NCBI GenBank assembly: GCA_023427945.1
Contig: JAEYZR010000144.1
Span: 1-5,996, forward strand
Source of the DNA: Pseudomonadota bacterium
Lineage (GTDB): Bacteria > Pseudomonadota > Gammaproteobacteria > Burkholderiales > Burkholderiaceae_B
Reading direction: 5' to 3'
Length of the DNA: 5,996 bases
Shown here: positions 1 through 5,743 of the stretch, piece by piece
How positions within the stretch are numbered: the stretch's first letter is position 1
Layout: every line of letters starts with the position of its first letter
The notes under the pieces: model-generated
Told to the model about the DNA's origin: nothing
The model's database searches: none
What the model saw: the letters and a program-made list of their open reading frames with translations, nothing else
Made by a program: the position numbers and the translations under genes

Positions 1-27
1 GTGTCCGACAGACGGACCTTTATCACT

Positions 28-1974
28 ATGTATGTTTTATATGACGACGACGGCAACTTCCGCGCAGGCAACATCATGTCGGAGACCGACGCAAGCCTGC
101 AGGTCGAGTCAGAGTCGGGCAAGCGCAGCAAGATAAAGCGCAGCAACACACTCTTCACCTTTGCGGCCCCCGAACCGGCCGAACTGATGGCGCGGGCTGC
201 AGAACTGGCCGACACGCTGGACCTGACATTCCTGTGGGAATGCGCCCCCCAGGACGAGTTCGATGCCCAGGCGCTGGCAACGGACTACTTCGGGCACACG
301 GCGACACCTGTCGAACACGCCGCCACGCTGATCAGGCTGCATGGTGCGCCGGCATACTTTCACCGCAGGGGACGTGGTCGCTATCGCCCGGCCCCCCCCG
401 ACATTCTTCAAGCTGCACTGGCCGCCATCGAGAAGAAGCAGTTGCAGGCGCAGCAGCAACAGGCCTGGATCGACGAGATCGTGGCCGGATCGTTGCCCCC
501 TGAAATCGCGGCGATTGCCGACAGCGTTCTTGCCAAGCCCGACAAGAACACTCAGGCCTGGAAAGCGCTGGAGGCCGCCGCATCGCAACTGCGTGCCCCC
601 GTGGACAAGGTGCTGATGGACCTGGGCGCCTGGCCACACCCGCTGGCCGTTCACCTGCGCAAATTCCTGGTGAACTACTTCCCGCGTGGTCGCGGCTTTG
701 CACCGGTCGAGGTGCCCGCCCCCACGGTCGAGCTCCCGCTGGCCGACGCAGAGATCTACTCCGTCGACGACGTGACGACCACCGAGATCGACGATGCGCT
801 GTCCGTCACGATGCTGGAGGGTACGCAAGCCCGGATCGGCATACACATCGCCGCGCCAGGCATATCGGTCACCCAGGGCAGCGACCTGGACAAGCTGGCC
901 CGCCAACGCCTGTCGACCGTCTATATGCCAGGCGACAAGATCCCGATGCAGCCAGACGAAGTCATCCAGGCTTTCTCGCTGGATGCCGGCCGCTGCGTGC
1001 CGGCGCTCTCGCTCTATGTCACGGCAGATCTCGCGACGGGGGATATCCTTCATTCCGAAACCCGGCTCGAACGCATCACCGTACGCGAAAACCTGCGCCA
1101 CAACATGCTGGATGCGCAGGTCACCGAGGCGGCTCTGGATGACCCGACATCCGAGCTTCCGTACGGCCAGTGGTTGCGTCCGCTCTGGCAACTGGCCAAG
1201 CAGCTTTCCAGCAAGCGCGAAGAGGTTCGTGGCAAGCCCGAGAACAATTCGCGGGTCGAGTACAGCTTTTATCTGGACGGCAGCCCGGAAGACCCGGATA
1301 CCCCCGTGCGCATCCTGCCACGCATGCGCAATGCGCCGCTGGACCGGATGGTGGCCGAATACATGATTCTCGCCAATAACCTGTGGGGTGGACTACTGGC
1401 CGAGTATGGCCTGCCGGGCATCTATCGGTCGCAACAGGCCGGGCGGGTGCGCATGAGCACCCAGGCCCTTCCTCACGAGGCGATCGGCGTGCCCCAGTAC
1501 GCCTGGTGCACCTCGCCCTTGCGCCGCTATGTCGATCTTGTGAATCAATGGCAATTGATTGCGGCAGTCGAACACGGGGTCTCGGCGCGCCTGGTGGCGC
1601 CTTTCAAGCCGCGTGACCCCGATCTCTTCGCCATCATCGGCGCGTTCGATGCGCAATATGCGGCCTGGTCCGATTTCCAGAACAGCATGGAGCGCTATTG
1701 GTGCTTGCGCTGGCTGCAACAGCAGGGCATCACTCGCACGACCGCCCACGTCCTGCGCGACGATCTGGTGCGATTTGCCCACGCGCCGCTGGTGGCGCGT
1801 GTGGGTGGCATGCCGGCACTGTTGCGGGGCACCGAAGTCGAACTTGAAATTCTGGGCGTGGACGAATTCGCGCTCGAACCCGACCTGCGATTCATCAGCC
1901 ACGCCGCCATGGATGATCCGACGCCCCTCGCAGCAGAACCACCCGGGGACACGGCGCAACCGATCCAGCCCTAG
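28..1974 (+). CDS. RNase II-family (RNB domain) 3'-5' exoribonuclease
   Basis: Predicted processive 3'-to-5' exoribonuclease that degrades single-stranded RNA in the cytoplasm. From the ATG at 28 it is 648 aa, close to E. coli RNase II (644 aa). Residues 1-45 form a small beta-rich N-terminal domain, about 50-125 resembles the helical/winged region of RNase II-like proteins, and about 130-150 is a Gln-rich helix. The RNB catalytic domain spans about 240-515, with the metal-binding motif VDDVTTTEIDDAL (D247, E253, D255, D256) and the SPLRRY motif near 496-501, matching the conserved arginine of RNase II. About 575-625 looks like a weak S1/OB-type domain, followed by a Pro/Ala-rich tail. E253 stands where E. 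coli RNase II has Asp207. GTG at 1 is also in frame and would add nine residues; I prefer ATG 28 because MYVLYDDDG begins the recognisable domain, though neither start has a clear ribosome binding site in view. Only 17 bases separate it from the next gene. Family assignment is firm; distinguishing it from RNase R rests on length and the absence of a basic tail. Confidence 0.93.
   Translation: MYVLYDDDGNFRAGNIMSETDASLQVESESGKRSKIKRSNTLFTFAAPEPAELMARAAELADTLDLTFLWECAPQDEFDAQALATDYFGHTATPVEHAATLIRLHGAPAYFHRRGRGRYRPAPPDILQAALAAIEKKQLQAQQQQAWIDEIVAGSLPPEIAAIADSVLAKPDKNTQAWKALEAAASQLRAPVDKVLMDLGAWPHPLAVHLRKFLVNYFPRGRGFAPVEVPAPTVELPLADAEIYSVDDVTTTEIDDALSVTMLEGTQARIGIHIAAPGISVTQGSDLDKLARQRLSTVYMPGDKIPMQPDEVIQAFSLDAGRCVPALSLYVTADLATGDILHSETRLERITVRENLRHNMLDAQVTEAALDDPTSELPYGQWLRPLWQLAKQLSSKREEVRGKPENNSRVEYSFYLDGSPEDPDTPVRILPRMRNAPLDRMVAEYMILANNLWGGLLAEYGLPGIYRSQQAGRVRMSTQALPHEAIGVPQYAWCTSPLRRYVDLVNQWQLIAAVEHGVSARLVAPFKPRDPDLFAIIGAFDAQYAAWSDFQNSMERYWCLRWLQQQGITRTTAHVLRDDLVRFAHAPLVARVGGMPALLRGTEVELEILGVDEFALEPDLRFISHAAMDDPTPLAAEPPGDTAQPIQP
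392..399 (+). repeat. C8 homopolymer tract in the RNase gene
   Basis: Eight consecutive C residues encode part of the Ala-Pro-Pro run near residues 122-124 of the RNase II-like protein. Loss or gain of one base would shift the frame well before the catalytic domain. In a GC-rich genome one such run in 6 kb is not far from chance. Confidence 0.6.
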
Positions 1975-1979
1975 CCGAT

Positions 1980-1985
1980 TAGAAT
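1980..1985 (+). promoter_or_regulatory. Possible internal -10 element before the TonB-like gene
   Basis: TAGAAT matches the sigma-70 -10 consensus at five of six positions and sits in the 17-base gap after the RNase gene. Transcription would begin about 7 bases downstream, at or next to the GTG at 1992, giving a leaderless message. The -35 region (about 1956-1963) does not resemble TTGACA and there is no TGn extension, so this may be chance. Confidence 0.25.
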
Positions 1986-1991
1986 GGTCGT

Positions 1992-2888
1992 GTGACCGCC
2001 AATCCACAGCCCTCTCCTTCTGCGTTCCCCGTGGGCGCCACTCACCCGCCAGCGCCACATTACCTGTGGCTCGGTCTGGCGGCCTCGCTGTTCGTGCATG
2101 CTGGCCTGATGGCCTGGCAGGCGAGCGCCCCCGCCCCCAGGCCGATGCCTCCCTCGGTGCTGGAAGTCGCCCTGGTCAACGCACGCACCCAGGACGCGCC
2201 CAGCCAACCGCAGGTGCTGGCCCAGGCCAACGTGGACGGCGGCGGCAACGCGCAGAGCGGCTTGGCGAGTTCGCCCCTGCCTCGCACGGGCGAAGCCCCC
2301 AATACCATCGTGCTCGAAGCGCTGCGACGGCGTCAGGCAGCGCTGGAGGCCGAACAGTTCCGGCTGATGACGCAACTCCAGTCACGCATCGCTGCCCCCC
2401 CGGAAAAGTCGACCGCCCACCCCTGGCCTGATGGCCAGGCACCCGGCAACGCACAGACCGATCAGGAAAGTGTGGTTCTGAATGCACAGATCGCCGCCCT
2501 GACCGAACGTATCCAGGCCTATAACCAGGCGCCCCGCAAACAGTTCGTGGCGCCCTCGGCCGCCCTGGCCTTACATGCTGCCTACGTCGATGCCTGGCGC
2601 ACCCGGATCGAGGCCGTAGGGACTCGACATTTCCCGCAACAGGCCCGGGGACGAACCTACGGGTCGCTGCAAATGACGGTTTATATACGCGCTGACGGAA
2701 GTGTGGCCGACGCCGTCATCGATCGCCCGGCCGAGCATCCGGAACTGAATCTGGCGGCACGCAGGATCGTGCAACTGGCCGCGCCCTACCCTGCCTTCCC
2801 CGCAGAGCTGGCCGCGACGACAGACCTGCTGGCCATCACCCGCACGTGGAACTTCGTCAACGACACCCTGGACACGCAAGCGCCATGA
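1992..2888 (+). CDS. TonB C-terminal domain protein (TonB-like energy transducer)
   Basis: A 298-aa inner-membrane-anchored periplasmic protein. Residues 1-23 are a short Pro-rich cytoplasmic segment and 24-43 a single transmembrane helix (YLWLGLAASLFVHAGLMAWQ). About 44-105 is a Pro/Ala/Gln-rich linker; about 106-135 and 160-180 are charged, Leu/Gln/Glu-rich segments likely to form helices or coiled coil. The C-terminal TonB-type domain covers about 195-290, with LQMTVYIRADGSV, ELNLAARRIV and a PYPAFP motif typical of the fold. TonB proteins use proton motive force through ExbB/ExbD to drive outer-membrane receptors. No exbB or exbD is in view and the long Pro-Lys/Glu-Pro spacer of classical TonB is missing, so a structural or envelope-integrity role is also possible. 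The start is GTG 1992; a second in-frame GTG at 2031 would still precede the membrane helix. No Shine-Dalgarno is visible before either. The stop overlaps the aroE start by 4 bases. The domain call is solid; the physiological role is inference. Confidence 0.85.
   Translation: MTANPQPSPSAFPVGATHPPAPHYLWLGLAASLFVHAGLMAWQASAPAPRPMPPSVLEVALVNARTQDAPSQPQVLAQANVDGGGNAQSGLASSPLPRTGEAPNTIVLEALRRRQAALEAEQFRLMTQLQSRIAAPPEKSTAHPWPDGQAPGNAQTDQESVVLNAQIAALTERIQAYNQAPRKQFVAPSAALALHAAYVDAWRTRIEAVGTRHFPQQARGRTYGSLQMTVYIRADGSVADAVIDRPAEHPELNLAARRIVQLAAPYPAFPAELAATTDLLAITRTWNFVNDTLDTQAP
2422..2439 (+). repeat. Perfect 7-bp inverted repeat inside the TonB-like gene
   Basis: CCTGGCC at 2422-2428 and GGCCAGG at 2433-2439 are exact reverse complements around a TGAT loop, so a GC-rich hairpin could form in RNA or single-stranded DNA. 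It lies in the linker-coding region with no T-run after it, so it is not an intrinsic terminator. Part of it (2423-2436) repeats 14 bases found at 2101-2114. Function unknown and possibly none. Confidence 0.4.
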
Positions 2889-3733
2889 CATCGCTTTCTT
2901 CAGCAGGACAATTTGCCGTGATCGGCAACCCGGTCTCACACAGCCGCTCGCCCGACATACACGCCCGCTTTGCACAACAGACGGGCATCGCACTCAATTA
3001 CGTCCGTATCGAGGCGCCGATAGATGATTTCGAGCAAATCGTGACGGATTTTTTCGGTCAGGGCGGGCGCGGCCTGAATGTCACGGTACCGTTCAAGGAA
3101 CGCGCACACGCGATGGCGGCGTCGGGTCTCACCGCCCGTGCCACGCAGGCAGGTGCGGTCAATACCCTGTGGCACGACGCAAAGCGTATCAAGGGCTGCA
3201 ATACCGACGGGGTCGGACTGCTCAACGACTTGATCCGGCTGGGCGCCTGGTCGCCCCAGGCCAATGTGCTGCTGGTCGGTGCAGGAGGCGCAGCCCGAGG
3301 GGTGCTAGGGCCTTTTCTGCAGGCCACGCAAGGGCGCATACATGTCGTGAATCGCACGGCGCAACGTGCACACGAGCTCGTAGAGATGTTCGGCCAGCCA
3401 GCGCAGCTCAGCGCTGGTGCGCTGGACGACGCTGCGCGGACCGGAGGCTGGGATATCGTCATCAACGCCACCTCCAGCAGCCTGAGCGACGCGGCACCCG
3501 CCCTGCCCGGCGGACTCTACGCGCCAGGGGCCTGGGCCTACGACATGATGTATGGCGCCAGGCCCACCGCTTTCATGCGGCAGGCGCAGGCAGACGGCGC
3601 GGCACATGCTGTCGATGGCCTGGGCATGCTGGTTGGCCAGGCCGCCGAAAGCTTCCTGATCTGGCACGGCGTGCGCCCGGACATCGCACCGGTGCTGACC
3701 AGCCTGCGCGCTGAACTGGATATGAGCAGATGA
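2885..3733 (+). CDS. aroE: Shikimate dehydrogenase (NADP+)
   Basis: Cytoplasmic enzyme that reduces 3-dehydroshikimate to shikimate with NADPH, in the route to chorismate and aromatic amino acids. It is 282 aa (E. coli AroE is 272). The substrate domain shows AVIGNPVSHSRSPDIH (S20 and S22 match the shikimate-binding serines), NVTVPFK with catalytic K71, N93 in GAVNTL, and NTDG with catalytic D108. The Rossmann domain has VGAGGAARG (131-139) and the NRT motif (156-158), which favours NADP(H) over NAD(H). Q252 in the C-terminal GMLVGQAAESF segment matches the last shikimate-binding residue. All key residues are present, so it should be active. The start is the ATG at 2885, inside the ATGA overlap with the upstream stop; an in-frame GTG at 2846 would give a 13-residue extension unlike the family. 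No strong Shine-Dalgarno is seen, so translation is probably coupled to the upstream gene. It overlaps mtgA by 4 bases at its own stop. Confidence 0.97.
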   Translation: MTSLSSAGQFAVIGNPVSHSRSPDIHARFAQQTGIALNYVRIEAPIDDFEQIVTDFFGQGGRGLNVTVPFKERAHAMAASGLTARATQAGAVNTLWHDAKRIKGCNTDGVGLLNDLIRLGAWSPQANVLLVGAGGAARGVLGPFLQATQGRIHVVNRTAQRAHELVEMFGQPAQLSAGALDDAARTGGWDIVINATSSSLSDAAPALPGGLYAPGAWAYDMMYGARPTAFMRQAQADGAAHAVDGLGMLVGQAAESFLIWHGVRPDIAPVLTSLRAELDMSR

Positions 3734-4485
3734 GTGCGCGCCGGCCCATGGCAACGCGCAACCGGCCGGCCAAGACCGGGCGTTCCTGGTGGCGCGTCTT
3801 TGCCAGCGTCGTGATGGCGCTTCTGTGCATCATCATCCTGTATCAACTCTGGCTTTTCTGTTCGGTCGTCTACTACAGTTTTCAACCGCCCTCTCAGACC
3901 TCGGTGATGCGCCAGGAACTGGCGCGCCTGAAGGAAAAGAATCCCAAAGCCACCCTGAATTACCAATGGGTCGATTACGGCAACATCAATGATTCGCTCA
4001 AGCGGGCAGTCATCGCCGCCGAGGACGCGAATTTTCTCGCGCATGGCGGCGTGGAATGGGAAGCCATACGCAAGGCGTGGGAGTACAACCAGGCACAGGC
4101 CGAACAGGGGCGTGCGCGCATGCGTGGGGGTTCGACCATCACTCAGCAGGTCGCCAAAAACCTTTTCCTGTCGGGGTCGAGAACCTATCTGCGCAAGGGC
4201 CAGGAGCTGGTGCTCACCTACATGATCGAACACACCATGTCCAAGCAGCGCATCCTGGAACTGTATCTGAATGTCGCTGAATGGGGTAATGGTGTATTCG
4301 GTGCACAGGCCGCCGCACGACACTACTACAATGTCGATGCATCCAGGCTCAGCGAGTCGCAGGCGGCGCGTATGGCGGCGATGCTGCCAAATCCCCGCTT
4401 CTACGACAGCAACCGGGCAACGCGTTATCTCAACTCACGCACCGCCACTTACGTGCGAAGAATGCGAGATGCTGAAATACCCTGA
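3730..4485 (+). CDS. mtgA: Monofunctional biosynthetic peptidoglycan transglycosylase
   Basis: Inner-membrane glycosyltransferase of family GT51 that polymerises lipid II into glycan strands in the periplasm, without a transpeptidase domain. It is 251 aa (E. coli MtgA is 242). A basic cytoplasmic N-terminus (1-19) is followed by one transmembrane helix (about 20-44). The catalytic domain contains the GT51 motifs in order: KRAVIAAEDANF (91-102, catalytic Glu at 98), RGGSTITQQVAKNLFL (132-147), ELYLNVAEWGNGVFG (177-191), and the AARMAAMLPNPRFY segment (212-225). The protein ends shortly after the GT51 domain, which excludes a bifunctional class A penicillin-binding protein. The ATG at 3730 lies in an ATGA overlap with the aroE stop, and an aroE-mtgA pair is, from memory, a common arrangement in Betaproteobacteria. 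Expression is probably by translational coupling from aroE. It is followed by a 79-base non-coding gap with no convincing terminator. Nothing appears truncated or altered. Confidence 0.96.
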   Translation: MSARRPMATRNRPAKTGRSWWRVFASVVMALLCIIILYQLWLFCSVVYYSFQPPSQTSVMRQELARLKEKNPKATLNYQWVDYGNINDSLKRAVIAAEDANFLAHGGVEWEAIRKAWEYNQAQAEQGRARMRGGSTITQQVAKNLFLSGSRTYLRKGQELVLTYMIEHTMSKQRILELYLNVAEWGNGVFGAQAAARHYYNVDASRLSESQAARMAAMLPNPRFYDSNRATRYLNSRTATYVRRMRDAEIP

Positions 4486-4564
4486 CGCTGCACCTTTGAA
4501 ATTGCTGGGTTAATCTCCCAACTCGGGTCGTACGCGCCCTTCATTTTTGTGTCTCCATTACCCC
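4486..4564 (+). other. mtgA-lptG intergenic gap, no firm signal
   Basis: This is the largest non-coding stretch in the window (79 bases). It contains a -35-like TTGAAA at 4496-4501, but no acceptable -10 hexamer 16-18 bases downstream. TGGG at 4506-4509 can pair with CCCA at 4517-4520 around a 7-base loop, but a 4-bp stem with no T-run is too weak to call a terminator. There is no Shine-Dalgarno sequence in the 20 bases before the lptG ATG. It is the only plausible place for a separate lptG-apaH promoter, but I cannot identify one. Confidence 0.5.
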
Positions 4565-5743
4565 ATGCGAACTGCCCGCCGCTATCTGGCTCGTGAAATC
4601 TACCGCTCCTGTTTCGTGGTCATTGTCGCGTTACTGGGCCTGTTCACGTTTTTCGCGCTGGTCGACGATCTGGACAACGTCGGCGACAAGCTGACGCTGA
4701 CGGCACTGTTCTACATGCAGGCTCTGGCGCTGCCCACACGGCTCTACGACTTGTTGCCCATCGGTCTGTTGATCGGCGCCATTCTGGCGCTGGCCGGCCT
4801 GGCCCAGCGCAACGAACTGACCATCCTGCGCGTTTCGGGCGTGAGCGGCATGCGGCTGATGGTCACGCTGTGGATCATCACGATCCCCGCCGTGATCGGC
4901 GCCACCCTGCTTTCCGAATACGTCACGCCGATGGCCGAAGTCAAAAGCGGTGAAGCAAGCCTGCAATTTCGCGGCAAGGCGGGCGGGGGGCGCTTTGAGA
5001 GTGGCTACTGGTTCAAGGAGCCGACCTCCGGGCATGGCATGCGCATCATCAACGTGGGTGAGCTGCAGAGCAGCGGCCGGGTCGCCAATGTCAAACTCTA
5101 TGAATTCGGCGTCGGCCAGAAACTGCACTTTGTCGCCACGGCACGGGCCGGGAGATTCGATGACGGCAAGCTGGTGCTCGAAGAGGTCACCAACCACGTC
5201 CTGACCCCCGGCGCGGACGACGCACTCAAGGATGGCAACCCACCAAAGGGACCTTTGCTGGAAGTGAAACAGGAAGCCGAAAGTTCTTTCGACACCAGCC
5301 TGACTGCCGAGCGCCTGCTCGCCCGCGTGCTGACACCAGAACGCATGTCCATCACGAACCTGCTGGACTACATCGATTACCTGGACGACAACAACCTGTC
5401 TGCCGAACGCCAGACGGTGGCCCTGTGGCGCAAGATGGCCTATCCGTTCACCCTCATCGTCATGATGACCATTGCTGCCCCGATCGCCTTCATGCAGACG
5501 CGCAAGGGCGGTGTGGGCGCCAAGGTCTTCATCGGCATCCTGCTGGGTGTGGGCTTCTTCATGCTCAACCAACTGGCGCTCAATGTAGGTATGCTTAGTG
5601 GTTGGCCGTCATGGCTGACCGCGCTGGGACCGAACGCCTGTGCCCTGCTCATGGGGCTGGGGGCGTTGATCAGCATGGAATACAAACAAGATTTAGCCCG
5701 GATCTTCAAACGGCGCGAGGCAGGAGATAGCGTTAAAGCATGA
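4565..5743 (+). CDS. lptG: LPS export ABC transporter permease LptG
   Basis: Inner-membrane permease of the YjgP/YjgQ (LptF/LptG) family. With LptF and the ATPase LptB it extracts lipopolysaccharide from the inner membrane and passes it to the LptC/LptA bridge. It is 392 aa (E. coli LptG is 360). Six membrane segments are visible at about 14-34, 58-80, 98-118, 292-311, 318-340 and 350-371, three on each side of a large periplasmic domain (about 120-285) expected to adopt the beta-jellyroll of this family. The cytoplasmic stretch QRNELTILRVSGVS (81-94) is the region expected to contact LptB. About 215-245 is a hydrophilic insert-like stretch that may account for the extra length. N-terminal FFALVDDLDNVG favours LptG over LptF. 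The start is ATG 4565; an in-frame TTG at 4547 is less likely, and no Shine-Dalgarno is seen. No lptF adjoins it here. The stop overlaps the apaH start by 4 bases. Confidence 0.92.
   Translation: MRTARRYLAREIYRSCFVVIVALLGLFTFFALVDDLDNVGDKLTLTALFYMQALALPTRLYDLLPIGLLIGAILALAGLAQRNELTILRVSGVSGMRLMVTLWIITIPAVIGATLLSEYVTPMAEVKSGEASLQFRGKAGGGRFESGYWFKEPTSGHGMRIINVGELQSSGRVANVKLYEFGVGQKLHFVATARAGRFDDGKLVLEEVTNHVLTPGADDALKDGNPPKGPLLEVKQEAESSFDTSLTAERLLARVLTPERMSITNLLDYIDYLDDNNLSAERQTVALWRKMAYPFTLIVMMTIAAPIAFMQTRKGGVGAKVFIGILLGVGFFMLNQLALNVGMLSGWPSWLTALGPNACALLMGLGALISMEYKQDLARIFKRREAGDSVKA
5722..5727 (+). promoter_or_regulatory. Ribosome binding site of apaH
   Basis: AGGAGA lies within the last codons of lptG and 12 bases before the apaH ATG. 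It is the only strong Shine-Dalgarno match before a gene in this window and supports the ATG at 5740, which also benefits from stop/start overlap with lptG. The spacing is longer than the usual 5-9 bases. Confidence 0.55.

Noticed and set aside
109..1191. A 360-codon open frame on the minus strand inside the RNase gene
   Set aside because: It lies entirely opposite a gene with clear catalytic motifs. Its product is rich in Arg, Gly, His and Gln with no recognisable domain, as expected for antisense frames in GC-rich DNA.
1393..2058. A 221-codon minus-strand open frame spanning the RNase/TonB-like junction
   Set aside because: It crosses two well-supported plus-strand genes and has no recognisable motif or ribosome binding site.
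1559..2431. A 290-codon plus-strand open frame overlapping the RNase end and the TonB-like gene
   Set aside because: It is an alternate-frame shadow: Arg/Pro/Ser/Ala-rich, with no domain, and both overlapping genes have family motifs in their own frames.
3538..4323. A 261-codon minus-strand open frame across aroE and mtgA
   Set aside because: It overlaps two genes with complete catalytic motifs and shows no domain of its own.
4506..4520. Possible terminator hairpin after mtgA
   Set aside because: The stem is only four base pairs, the loop is seven bases and no T-run follows.
4631..5572. A 313-codon open frame on the minus strand inside lptG
   Set aside because: The His/Gln-rich composition mirrors hydrophobic membrane codons read in reverse. 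No domain or start signal supports it.
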